Shown piece by piece: positions 12,639-25,400 of a DNA stretch of 64,000 nucleotides. A program made the position numbers and the translations under genes. The notes beneath the pieces were generated by a model that searched no databases, was not told the origin of the DNA, and saw nothing but the letters and a program-made list of their open reading frames with translations. Within the stretch, counting starts at the first letter, position 1, and each line of letters begins with the position of its first letter. Source of the stretch: Trichoplax sp. H2 (lineage: Eukaryota > Placozoa > Uniplacotomia > Trichoplacea); contig NOWV01000136.1 in assembly GCA_003344405.1 (NCBI GenBank), positions 141,890 through 205,889 of the forward strand, written 5' to 3'.

Positions 12639-15600
12639 GCTAGTTGAATGGGTAATCATGACATGACTAGATCTATTTGGGGTTGATAGTAATTTTCTAT
12701 CTCAAATATCCCAAAAAGTCTTTCCGATATTACAACTGTGTTCATTGCATGCTTGATTTTCTCAATATCGCTAACATTTGATGTTATACGATTACTTTGC
12801 ACAAAATAGTCAATCTACTTGTATCTATTATTAAGATACGATGGAAGACGATGGTTTGGTAAAATTTTATCGTTTATATGGCACTAAAAGCTGAGACCAA
12901 TTTAAAATTATAATTTTGAGATAAAATCATCATTATGCTGTTATATTCTCCTGGAATATACTAATTTCAGCTATATAAGTATTTATGCACAGTAAGACAA
13001 CGAAAAATTCTATTATTATGCGGAATAAGTTTATCCAGCGGAAAGGCGTTATTAACCTGAAAAACTATTAGAATTGATCATTTAAAATAGTCGTCTTGAA
13101 AATAGCATGATAGAATGCAGATGAACATGGTTGCTTTTGCAATTTTCTTAGAATGGCATCGAACAATGACTTAAAAATGAGGCATTAAGAGATTTCAAAA
13201 TTTCATGTCTTCCTGCTCATCAACATTTTAGCAGCAATCTCTAAATCAAGCCTTGAGGGCGATTTTTTATTATAATAATCGAAAGTCAAGACAGAGAACT
13301 CCCGCTAAATCGTCATTTGAGTAAAATATTGATGAAGGTATTATGGATTTGCTCGATCTTATTGTTCAGAAGTTAAATTTAAACGGTACTGTTACATCAT
13401 TCTACTACAATATTAGTCCTAAATAAATAAGATATATTTGTTGATACTTTTAACAAGTCCGGTAAAATTTTACCACACCATGTCGAAAATTGGATTTGCA
13501 TTTCAAATGTCTACTCTGTTGTTGAAAATTTTTATTTGCTTTAAAATCTAGCAATCGCTAATGAAATACGGCTTTATAAATGTTATAAATGATTTTATAG
13601 AAAATAAGAATATGAATGCCTATTTCAATATCCATATTTGAATCAAGTGGATCCTAGTCTTTAGAGTCCCTAAATGGAGTAAATACACCACTCGAACCCG
13701 ATAAAACCCAACCAAACTGTTGACTTTCAAACCCGAAATGAGTTAAATCGCCATACAAATACTATATCGGTACAGAATTACTTAACTCGAACCCCTCTCT
13801 CGAATAGGGTTCAAGTCGGGTTTTGAGTTGACTTTTAAGGACACTGGTAATCTTTATGGGTTATACGTTCTTTCTGTAATTTTAAGAACACTGTGATAAT
13901 CATATAATCACATTGGTTTTGGATTGATTTACTGTCTTTATATCTTTTTATTCGCTATTTGTCTATTTTGTACGTAAGATTGTGAAATATGCAGCATTAT
14001 ATGCAACAAGTTATAAGCTTATTCTAGTAACCTTCTTCTTACGGTTAAGATTTATTATTATTGACTTAAGCGCTACTGTTTTTATTCACTGCAATTCAAC
14101 TTTAAAAACAAAATTGCAAAGTTATATCGCGCCATATATATAGAATATGTGCGCATAATACCAAAAATAAATTTGATAATAATTTATTAAGCTATTATAA
14201 TGATGATCTGCATTACATCAATATCTTTGTAGAAAATTTAAGTCGATAGAAAGCCGATATAAACATATTCCTATCTGATATAGTTTAGGCTGATAGTTTA
14301 TCGTAGCATGATTTTAATCTTTACTTTATATAATTGAATAACTTGCTAATTATGTTTATTTAAAGTGGTTCGAACGATTCTATAGAGATAAGATCATTTT
14401 TTTTAGTACAATAAGTGATAACTGTACCTGTGGAAAATTATTAATATGAATAAGTATATTATATATAGTTAATAGCGATACAACGTATGCTATATCACTT
14501 TATTCTATAATAAGTTATTTCTCATTCAACTTTTGCTATATTAAATAAATATGTAACCAATTTGTTATGCTATGGAAGAGCTATTCCTTATTTTACTGAT
14601 TAATTTGGCTTTCCATAGTATTGATAATTTGGTGGTCAAAGTATTCATTATAATTATGACTGAAATTGTTTTTCTCTTTATAGTAATATATTTCATTTTT
14701 ATCCTGTTTTAAATTCTGGTATTATCTCAATTGTTAATTCTTATTTAATTTGATAAATTATTTATTCGCTTCATGCTGATGATTGTACTGAGGCTAATTC
14801 TGGTTATTTACTCGTATAATACTTAATTAAATAGATAATGCCTATATTAATAACATCATTTTTATCTGACTAAATTCTATTATCTCCATGCTATTTATCT
14901 TTCATAGCTGTTACCATTTCTATTTTACCACATCTCTTATGACATGGTTTTGTTTATAAGGATTCTAGGCATTAATTCTGTTCGACTAGTTTAAGTGAAT
15001 GACGTTTTAATTAAACAATTCATTGTTCAATCAAAAAGACGATTTTTGAGACTTTAAACAATGTGAATACGCTATAGAACATTTTAACAGCTGCTAATAC
15101 CTATAATTCCTTTTCTCAAGATTTGAGATAGCCGATCTATAACGACCGATTTAAATGGTCTAATAATTGGAACATAGGTAATATACCACAGACAATGGCT
15201 AGATGTCAAATATTTTATCAGTTTCTGAGCTTCGAATACTATAATTTATAATGCCTACATAGACTACCAGAAATTAAAACATAGTAGAAATTCTCAGTAG
15301 TCCATGTTACTGGTGTCTCTGATCATTTAATTTTTTTATCTAGTAATCCGAATCATCAATTTTTAATACTGTTAGTTAGATTTCGTAGTTAAAATTAGTC
15401 GATAACATATTTTTAGTTGCTCTTAAACGGTGTGTGAATAAACCGTTTTCATAACTTGTCATATTATATTTTACATCCATAAGACCAACTAGATTATAAT
15501 TTTGATCAATTTTGCAAGATTTAATAAGATAATGAATTAATCAAATAGACCTGATATGAATCAGGTATATAATATTTATTATTCCATGATCGTTATCTTA

Positions 15601-16744
15601 AGTGATAAAAATTTTGTTTGTTATTTCATAATCATTCTTTAAACAATATACAAACTCTAAAGTTTAAATATTATACCAATAATTTAATTCTACGAGACTG
15701 CGTACAATTCAATAGAATCGTGGATAATTCAGTAGAGATTTCCAGTTATCTCCTACCATCTCTAAATATTGACTATACTAGACAGTTATCCTTGATTTTT
15801 CCATCTACAAAATACTTTAATTCGATGAAACTATAAATAAATCAAAGAAACTAATTTCAGTCGTATTGATGCCATTAGTGGGTATTGCTTCAATTTTTAT
15901 AGAGATACTTTATTCTCATGTTGTTACGGTGTTGCCTTATCATTAGGATAGTTTAATAAGTACAGTAGTAGCTAGTATGGAGAATATCCATATTTGTAGG
16001 GCTAGGTAAGATAAGTAATGCCTTAACGTGGATGTTGTTTGCGATACTTCATTACATATTTGATATTGATTGTTACTGTGTGATAGATAGCAGTAAGATG
16101 ATTCAAGTTCTAATTGATGATAGTTGAATTAGACAACCTACGAGCTTAGATTAAGATTAAGTATGAGTAAGAGATTCAAAATATTTACTGATAGGAAAGC
16201 TAGGTAATAAGGAACATCTCAGTTCGAGATGTTTCTCCTAGTAAGGTATAATCACAATGCTGTTGTCGTTTACAAATTGGACGGTTCCTATATAAACGGG
16301 AACATTTGAGTTGAGTGGTGTGGTAAAAAGTTGTAGATGTATCTTTGCTAATAAAAGTTTCATCTTTACAGTATTTTGCTGTATGTGTTTAACGTTAAGT
16401 AAAAGAGCGTTTAAGTCAGTAGCTACTTATAGACTTTTACTGTACATTACCTTGTCGCAGAAGTGAAATTGTGACACATGTATAAAATACTGTATTTAAT
16501 TCGATGAAACTATAGCTAGATCACTAGAACTAATTTCAGTCCTTTTTTACTTTATCACTAAAGACTGCTCATACTTGGACGCAGATGACTTTCGTCTACT
16601 CTTACTGGAGTTGCAGATATTATTTATTTATTTTGTTCACACTATTTTCGCACTAGTAGGCTATATCTATAATTTAAAAGTCATTTGGATCATGGTCGTA
16701 CGTGTAAAGAATTTCAAATATTTTTATACCTGTTAAAATATGTT
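12639..16744. other. Intergenic, no gene seen
   Basis: No supported gene. Around 13670-13850 there are several AACCCG/CGGGTT words in opposite orientations, for example GAACCC (about 13794) facing GGGTTC (about 13807), suggesting a decayed fold-back element. The remainder is unstructured AT-rich sequence. Confidence 0.45.
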
Positions 16745-16960
16745 AGTATAATACATAAGGTATGTGAAGACTATCCAGATTATCATAATCTATCCTTGCT
16801 CTTCCACATTCAAAGCTATATTCTTTTGTTTGGTGTTGTCTCCAACGTAAAGTATATGTAGACCATTTCAGGATAACAGCTATACAATCTATCCTTGTTC
16901 ATCCTATTATATACTCAAAACTATATGTTTCCTATGTCGTTGTCTCCGACATAAGAAAAT
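16745..16960. repeat. Two-copy tandem repeat, unit about 110 bp
   Basis: Both units contain CAATCTATCCTTG or TAATCTATCCTTG, then AAGCTATAT or AAACTATAT, then GTTGTCTCC.AC.TAA. Copy 1 spans about 16750-16850 and copy 2 about 16851-16955. No gene overlaps. Confidence 0.55.
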
Positions 16961-18414
16961 ACAGTTATAGAGAAAAAATTATTACGATTGGATTGGCATT
17001 TATAGTAGTCTACAAAAATGGGTATAAAATTGTTTACGAAGGCCCATAATTACTTTTGTGAATGATAGAATTTATTTTGCTCTGTAATTATATATCTGGG
17101 TCAATAAGAAAATTTTCAATCCATATCATCTATTCTAATGATCGAAAAAGCTTATGCCATATGTAGGTGGCAATGATCGGCAGGCATAGAAATTTTCGAA
17201 TAGATTCCTCGGTGAAATCGAAAAAGATCACGTTCTATCATGGATTTACTCGCTTTTCGTTGTACCGTCTAGATTTGCTATAGTTATCAACCGATGAACA
17301 TAACAATATTAAAGCTTGTTCTAATAACTTTATTTATAAGTTTAACACGTGCTGTTATAAAAGAAAGGAAAATAACGAGTATCTTTATAATCTCATACAT
17401 ATTTTAGTAGCCATAAACATATTAGAGTAAGTTATTTATTTTAGATATATGAGTAAATACATGATGAGCTATCTATCACCTTTATACAGTGGTAAAATAA
17501 ATATGTCCAATTTCATATAACATACATGAACACATAAATAGCAATACTACGCTAGGAGTATTTGGTAAGTGCTTGAACTGTAGACGATTTCGTCCACTAA
17601 TATAAACATTTGTAAGCATACATTTTAAATCGTTTTTTCTTTTGCTCTATTTCTTTCTTAAAATATCATGATATGATGCATCAGTTTCATTAAATTAGAG
17701 CTAATTAAAAAAACGATATTAGTATGCGCTGCTCAGTTGAGCATATAATATTTCAAGGTTTAATTGGCAAAACATCCGCCAGGCCTATATATACTTTTAC
17801 AACAAGATTAAAGGTACAATAGTAATTTCTTGATAAGAAAAAGTCTAAAAACAGTGTTAATAAAAATAACATTTTCCACTTTAAGCCGTAAAATACCCAA
17901 AGGAATAACAAAGTCCCTCTAATAAATACTTGAAGTTTACAAAAGGCACTCTTAATAAAAAATAAGTAAGGCTATAAATAACATTTATAATAATCACAAA
18001 GTAATTCTATTGCTTGCTAAATTCTATCAACCTCTTCATCATGATAGAAAGATTTAATACAGGAAAATAGAAAGTTTCTAAAGTTCTTTCATCGATCTAA
18101 AAAGAATAAGTAATTCTATTTCCAATGTTAAATCATGAACAGCAAGTTCTCTATTCGATATATTTTCATTGCAAAGACTAAAATGAGATATTTCACTAGG
18201 AATGAATGCAATATTATTTCATCTATTTGTATTCAGACATAACCTTGCATAAATACCGTCATAAGTGAAAAAATTTCCATTTCTTTATCCTATTATAAAA
18301 ATAAACAGTTGCATTAATATTACAATCTTTGATACAAACATTAAAGTTAGGGAAACTCAATTTTTCAAGATTGTAAAGCACGATGATTGCTTTACAGAAA
18401 ATCGAATATTAATA

Positions 18415-18830
18415 CGATAGAATTATTTCAATCCTAAGTGCAATCTATGATCGATGCCCTTCATTAAAGATCCAATTTTAGGTATCAATAAAGGGATAGG
18501 GAATAGCCAAGATTAATTAGGATAGTAGTGAAATCAAATAACTGAAAACGATCGAGTTCATTTTTCATCTTTCAAAATAGAAAGTAGATGCAAATAATTG
18601 CTAAATTATTAGAATTGAAACGTCAATAGAGCAACGAGTAATAGGCTAGTATCCTAAAATCATTTCATTGCTAGGCGCAATCTATGACCGATGTCCTCCA
18701 TTAATGATCCAATTTTTGGTATTCATAAAGAGATTGGAAGTGGATGAGACTAGCTCGGATAATAGTGAAATCAAATAACTGTATAAATAAATTGGTTTAT
18801 TTTTTGCATTATTAAATAGAAAGTTTTCCG
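18415..18830. repeat. Two-copy tandem repeat, unit about 240 bp
   Basis: Blocks at about 18430-18590 and 18665-18830 share TGCAATCTATGATCGATG-like, GATCCAATTTT.GGTAT, ATAGTGAAATCAAATAACTG and AATAGAAAG in the same order. The array runs directly into the 53-bp palindrome array that follows. Confidence 0.7.
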
Positions 18831-18835
18831 AAATA

Positions 18836-19130
18836 GACCAATCAATCGGTCTGTTTTTATATTATTAAAAAAAATTTTCCGTTAAAGACCAATCGTCTGG
18901 TCTATTTTCATATTATGTATATAGATATGTATATGATTGTTAGGCAGAAATATTTGGGCTAAAGACCAAACAATTGGTCTAGTTTTTATATTCTTAAACA
19001 GAATTTTCCGCTAAAGACCGATAAATTAATTTTATCTTTCATGCGATTAAATCGAAAATTTTCACTACAGACCAATTGAGCGCTCTATCTTCCATACTAT
19101 TGGACAGAAAATGTTTCGTTAAAGACCATG
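18836..19130. repeat. 53-bp tandem array with a palindromic core in each unit
   Basis: GACC cores lie at 18836, 18887, 18964, 19016, 19070 and 19124, so spacing is 51, 77, 52, 54 and 54 bp; the 77 contains an extra ATATG-rich insert. Each unit carries TTTTCCG-TAAAGACC, and the first three hold an inverted repeat such as AGACCAAACAATTGGTCT. The array ends about 330 bp 3' of the stop codon of the minus-strand GPCR. Confidence 0.75.
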
Positions 19131-19457
19131 TCATGATTTCAGCTCTTTGCAGCATTTTCATGTTAGGGAATACAGTGATAATAGGATGCAGTGTAGAGCT
19201 AGATGTTGTAATAAAATAAATGTTAATTGGAGCTAGTATGATGATGAAAAGGTTTACTTGTACAATCAGAGACTTTTCCATTTTTCTTATTCCCAAAAAC
19301 TGAAAAGTTGCTATGGGCTATAGAAGGCCTTAGCGGATAGCTGTATTAAGAATTAAGGATTATTATTTAGCCGCTAAGAATAGCAGTAGATACTGAACAA
19401 GGATGATAGAGACTGGATTTATTTCCTTGCTAGAAATAGCCGCTAACGTTTACAGAG

Positions 19458-20420
19458 CTATTTGATACTTTGAACTTTGGTCGGTTTAACACGACTTATG
19501 ATACGAACACGACGAATACTTCTTCTCCAAATTCGGCCACCTTCCCTTCTCAAACTTAATGTATAAAAGTAGTAAATGATTGGATTAATAGTAATATGAG
19601 CATACAAAAGCACTTTCAAAGTATTTAATATATCCACAGATACGAAAGATGGATTTCCAAGTTGGACCATGTAGGATATGGTATAAGGTAGCCAACAGAA
19701 GGAAAAAATACCAATAATAATCGCCATTTGCTGGATTGCTTTTTTATTCCTTTTTAAATTGGCTTGTTTAACATGAGGCATAATGGTGATCACTAATTTG
19801 GCTCTCGAATAGACTAAACACATAATGGCAATATATAAAATGATGATACAGAGTAATGGAAGAAAGATGATAATGACCAAGAGGAAAGTAGCTAGCACTG
19901 CTGTATTAGCCGAGCGATGGATAAAACAAATTTGATCGGATAAAATGTTGGCATAGATACTACCAACCACAGTAAAAGCTAATATCCATAGCAAGATAAT
20001 GGCTACAGTTAATTTTTTGGTGGTGATGAGGTATGGATATCGTATAGGATAAGCTACTCGTAAATACTTGTCAGCACTAATCAAGATCATGTGTAAATTA
20101 TAGTTGAGCATGAGTGATTGAGAAAGAACGATAAAGATGGCGCAAGATGGATAACGATAGGTGGTATGACTGAAGAACCAGCCATAACATGTGATTAAGT
20201 ATACACCAAAGGCAGCACCAACAATTAATAGACTGGATAAAGCAGTATTGGAAGAGATATGGCGTAGTTTTCGATCACAAGCAATAAATACCAAGATGAT
20301 TACATTGGTTAAAATAGACAATCCACCTAAAGTAACGTTAATTAAGCTAAAAGTCAATGAATTCCACCGTGGAGCATGGCTATACTCGATAGTACTGAAT
20401 GTAGTTTGATTCACAAGCAT
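19458..20420 (-). CDS. Class A (rhodopsin-family) G-protein-coupled receptor
   Basis: Predicted seven-helix plasma-membrane receptor, 320 aa from the first in-frame ATG. TM1 has the conserved Asn (LTNVIIL). TM3 ends DKYLRV...PIRY, a conservative DRY variant. A Cys before TM3 and one in loop 2 (QICF) could form the usual disulphide. TM6 has CWLPY and TM7 NPIIYYF, and a basic C-tail follows. TM2 lacks the usual Asp. The frame stays open upstream to 20522 and beyond with NAT-type glycosylation sites but no ATG, so the true N-terminus may come from a further exon. An AATAAA on this strand (19423-19418) lies about 36 bp past the stop. Its motifs pair it with the plus-strand receptor at 11.6 kb; ligand unknown. 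Confidence 0.88.
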   Translation of the reverse strand: MLVNQTTFSTIEYSHAPRWNSLTFSLINVTLGGLSILTNVIILVFIACDRKLRHISSNTALSSLLIVGAAFGVYLITCYGWFFSHTTYRYPSCAIFIVLSQSLMLNYNLHMILISADKYLRVAYPIRYPYLITTKKLTVAIILLWILAFTVVGSIYANILSDQICFIHRSANTAVLATFLLVIIIFLPLLCIIILYIAIMCLVYSRAKLVITIMPHVKQANLKRNKKAIQQMAIIIGIFSFCWLPYTISYMVQLGNPSFVSVDILNTLKVLLYAHITINPIIYYFYTLSLRREGGRIWRRSIRRVRIISRVKPTKVQSIK

Positions 20421-20689
20421 GATGTTGATGGCGCTACTTGATTGCCAAGACTTGACCAAACTGGGAAAGAAAATGGATTCTGTAGCGTTTATATTACTCA
20501 ATATAGTATTACTTGCATCCACGATCGATATTAGTATTCTTTCTCAACGGCCAGAGTCGAATAAATGAATTATTTACCAAACCAATTAATTAGCAAAGAA
20601 ATCGCTGTATTAAGGATAAGGATACAACAAGATGAATGCAATAGGATAAGTAGAGTTAACTTTATGAAGTAGCATGGACGAGAATTTGA

Positions 20690-22440
20690 CCTTGGCTTCT
20701 TAAAATGCTATACGAGTTATATGCTACTATCTTGCATAAAATTTCAATACGTTTATTCTTTCTAGAAAATGGGGATTTAGTATTTATTCAAGGAAAAGTT
20801 AGCTGATCGTCTTAGAATATTGGTGCGACAGAATAATTGGATTGGTAGAATTGTCTTCAGGGATCATGGACAAAAAGAAACGAGGAAGAGATTTCGATTT
20901 GCTATAATGGACTGCTACCTTGCCTAAAAAATATCAGTTCGCTAGTATTCTTATCCAGAAACAGAATAATTAAATGGGTAGAGCTGACTCCAAGGATTAC
21001 GGACGAAAAGAAAAAATGGAAGAGATTTCGATTTACTATCACGGACTGCTACCTTGCCTAAAACTACCAAACTCTCGATGATTCTTTTCCTGAAAATGTG
21101 GATTCAGTATTTAAAGAAAAAGTTAGATGATCATCTCAAGATATTGATGCTACAGAATCATTAGAAGAGTAGAATGATCTTCAAGAATCATGGATGATAA
21201 TTTACTTTCAGCTTTCTTCTAATTTTGCCAATATCGACTGTATACCTGTCATCCAACAGGAAAGAAAGAGAAAAAGATTTCGATAGTGGACTGCTACCTA
21301 GGCAAAACTATCAAGGCTCGTTGTCTTTTCCGGAAAATCTGAACCCAGTATCAACTCCCCAAAAATTCCAGCCAAAAATAACTATTCAATTGATATGAAT
21401 TCGATAGAATGGATGCAATTAAATAAGTAGATCTATCTTCAAGTAACATAAATAATAATTTATCTTCATTTAAAATTACCGATATTGCTAGTAATGTCTA
21501 TCTTGTAGAACAACGGAAGGAGGAAAAGAAGCGATTTCTTTTTCGTTATAATGTGTTACTACTTTACTTAATATTAATGCTAGTCTTCTTTCCCACCGAA
21601 TCTATATTCAGGATAAATATAAAAAGTAGCTTTTAACTAAGAATTACTGTTTTATGGAGATTGTTACGACAGAATGGATGGGAAGAGAAGAGTAAATTTG
21701 TCTTCGAGTAGTATCAACAGTGGTTTACCTTCTTTTAAAATGATCGATACTACCAATAAGGTCTATCTTGCCGAATAACAGAAGGAGTAAAAGAAACGAC
21801 TTCTTTTTCGCTATAATGTGGTACTACCTTGCCTATAATATTAATGCTAGTCTTCTTTCCCACAGAATCTGCGTTCAGAATAAATTTAAAAAGCAACTTT
21901 TAGCTAAGAATAACTATCCTATCGTTAATGATATGATGGATTTATAATGCAGTACTACCTTGCCCAAAGTATCAATGCTAGTCTTCTTTCCACAGAATTT
22001 AAATTCAGGATAAATTCAAAAAGCAACTTTAAGCTAAGAAGAATCGTCCTATCGATATTAATACAGCAGAATGGATGCAATGGGATGACTAGACTTTAAG
22101 TAGCACAAATGACGATTTATATTCTTCTAAAATGACCAATATTGCCAATAATGTAAATCTTGTAGAACGACAGTATTAAGCAGGAAGCGATTTCTTTTCG
22201 CTGTAATATAGTACTACCTTGCCCAAAATATCAAGGCTAGTCTTCTTTTCCACACAATCTGAATGCTGGATATAATCAAAAAAAGTTACCACTCTTAGCT
22301 AAGAGTAAACTGTCCTATCGATATTAATACCACAGAATGAACGCAATGAGATGAGTAAAGTTGTCTTTAAATGGGCGATAATTTTACTTTAGCCTTCTTC
22401 TACAATAATCAACATGGACAGTAATGGACATCGAGCACAA
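20690..22440. repeat. Degenerate tandem array, about eight units of 130-290 bp
   Basis: A landmark resembling TATAATGGACTGCTACCTTG recurs near 20715, 20902, 21037, 21282, 21545, 21808, 21950 and 22200. It is usually followed within 60 bp by CTAGTCTTCTTT or a variant and preceded by an AGAGATTTCGATTT-like block. Unit length varies, so the array has grown and decayed over a long time. It starts just upstream of the minus-strand GPCR. Confidence 0.72.
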
Positions 22441-24039
22441 AACGATATCAAACAGCGAGAAAAGAAAATTCCCTTTGCCTGTTGTATACCGATATTTGGA
22501 ATGGTAGATCAATGATATAGCATCAATCTTAATGATCCTATTTGGGCTAGAAAACAAATATAGATTATATACAGGAATAATACCCTATAAAATGAAGTTT
22601 TTTGAATGATAAACATGCAGTGATTATAAACGACATTATTCTTTTGTGGCTTTCTTAATAGATAGAATGATCAATTATGGTCATTTTTCTCGGTCTCTAT
22701 TACAATAGTCCAAGTACAATATTATATAATCAATGATGAATGGTGCTCTTATTTTAACACTATTTCTTGAATAGCATCAAGTAAAGTGATAGGGGAGCTA
22801 TAAATCAGTAACATTTTTAAGCGGTTGATATTTTATCCCTATCGATCAAGAATGGAGCGTAGTATTGATTATCATCTCGGGAGGAAAGAATAACATGATT
22901 AAAAGAGAGAAAGGAAATCAAGGATGTAAAATTTACATTAGTCTTGAACTTGCAACCGATACGATGACGACATAATTGCATCTATGGAATAGAACTGCTC
23001 GTTATGGACAATTGATCCATATTGCAAAACGAATTGAGGTTGGGCAACGCCTTCATATTAAATAAAGCAAGAAAATTGTTGAGGTTAATTGCTTTGTTAG
23101 TATTGAAAAAAAAGATCGCAATAGAGAGAATTATTATTGCTTTGAATAAAGTAAAATAAATAATAAAAAACCAACAAACAATTTCTATTCAAATCCTTGC
23201 ATCAATAAGAATATCTCTTTCCATAATGCTAATCTAATACTAGAGAGTCTTAATAAAAAAAATCTACTTTCATTTTCGTCCAATCAATGAAAAAAATGGA
23301 GTAGCATTCTATCGTTATTGTCTCATCAAAATTAGCATCGACTTTGATTTATTAAAGCAACGCTTATGCGATAGAATTGATGGTGTTATTCATCCTTAGG
23401 TTAGAATTTCCTCCATAAAGGAGCGAAGATAGAAATTATTCTATATCAATTCATATCAATTTTTAACACTACATTATATGGATTTATATCATGATCAATA
23501 CCTATACCTTTTTCCTTCAGGTCATTGCATGATGGCCATTACTTATGATTAGCAATAAGTGCTTACAACATTAGTCATCGCTAATTCAATCATTTTTTTA
23601 TAATATCAATTTAATCCATATTGAATACTTTCAATAATATTCGCTAAATATTGAATACAGGAAAACACAGTAAAATATCCGACAAAAATAGCGACGATAG
23701 TAAAAATAAAGATTGCATTTAGATCATTATATAATTTCATATTCAAAGATTAAGCTATTCTAGCCGCCAATAATGAATATCAATCACTAACACAGAGGAG
23801 AAAATTCCTTCAAATAACAGTCGGAAACTGTCACCTAGAAATCATTACAATAATATGAGCGATACTTAACCCCATCATTTCTTATTCGATAAACTATTAA
23901 ATGATCAATTCGTTAATAGGAATTTAGCTGTGAAATAAATCTCATCTGTAGTCATGGCGTAGGCCTGAAATGATATATATTTTATTCTAAAAATTGAATA
24001 ATGATTTAATAAAGAAGTCATTCGTCTTGATAGAAAACC
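22441..24039. other. No intact gene; possible eroded coding remnants
   Basis: Plus-strand stretches near 22945-23150 and 23260-23400 read with few stops and with protein-like composition (for example FYRYCLIKISIDFDLLKQRL from about 23310), but they are broken by several stops and no splice pattern joins them. I recognise no family. This could be a pseudogene or chance. Confidence 0.25.
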
Positions 24040-25400
24040 TATTCGAAGAAAGGCGATGGGTATTTATTGTTTTATAAAAGTGAATGATGATTCTATTATT
24101 AGGGTATTAGTGCTTGAAATTAAGCAGATTACATGTTATAACATATGTATTAACCATTTCCAAGCTGATAATTTCTATCATAATTCCATTATTATGGTAG
24201 TAGCCCTGAAAAAGTAAATCAAAAGTCTTGAAGCAGGCGTAAATTATTTGTTTTATCGGATAACTTTTTATCAATTATTCCATCAATATCAAGCTAGTCT
24301 GAAATAAAATAAAACTGAAATCATGAAATAGGTATGCAGCAATCATTTTATATTGGATAAGCTATGATATCGATCTCATCATTACACAAATTAGCCTTGG
24401 AATAAGTCTGATCAGTAGTAAACTAATAACATAAGAATGTATCAATCACAGTAATCATTTTATGTTGGATAAGCTTTGATAATGATCTCTTTAATATATG
24501 ATTAGCCTTAGAATAAGTCTGGTCAAAAGTAAAATAATTGCTTAAGAATGAATCAATCATTTCGGTTAGACCCATTTTGCAATAATTGCATAGTTATGAA
24601 GCTAATTCGAAATAAAACTAAGCAGAAATAGTAAAGTACTAGATAGATATAGATTAATTATGTTATATAGATAAACTTGATAAAACTTCCACCAATGTAC
24701 AATAAATCTTGAAATATGATTGGTCGGAAATAGTGAGCTACTATTGGTAGACGGATCAATCACTTTTTGTTGCATAAATTTTGTAATTATTTTATCTGTA
24801 TAAACATAGCTCAAACTAAAACTGATCTGAAACAGTGATGTAGATCAGAGGCTGCTAAGACTAAATCCATTTTGTAATTATTTCATCACTGTGAAGCTAG
24901 CTTAAAATAAAATGGATCAGAACTAACAACGTAGATATATATATCTATTAGTTTATATTGGATAAACTTGCTATCAATTTCATCATTATGCAACTAGACT
25001 TGAAATCAAATTGGTCAAAAGTACGACAGTTGGTTAATATCAATTCCTATTTGGTGAAAATATTGGATAACCATTCCATCAAGATACTATACCCTTAAAA
25101 TGAACTAATTAGAAGTATTCTTATTGATTAGATAAACTTGATAACAATTTCATCTGGATACTAATAAAGATTCCATCAAGACACTGTTATCCTTGAAATA
25201 AAAAAGCTTAAAAATATTGATATACTGTACATGAACATCAACTGTTTTTTGAGCGGATAAACTGATGGCTACTGTATCAAATACTTTTGAAATTGAATTG
25301 ATTGGAAGTATCAGACAGGCATGTATCATCAGCAGTTTATCATATCAAATGAACTTCTTAACAAGATAAAGAATTGAATCCTTTCAGAAGGTCATGAACG
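24040..25400. repeat. Degenerate tandem array, unit about 120-180 bp
   Basis: Units carry TTGGATAAGCT.TGAT, a CATCATTA-like block, an AGCTAGTCTTGAAATAA-like block and TGGTCA/TGATCAG, in that order. The clearest pair starts at about 24349 and 24472 (period about 123 bp). Weaker units extend on both sides. No gene overlaps. Confidence 0.65.
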
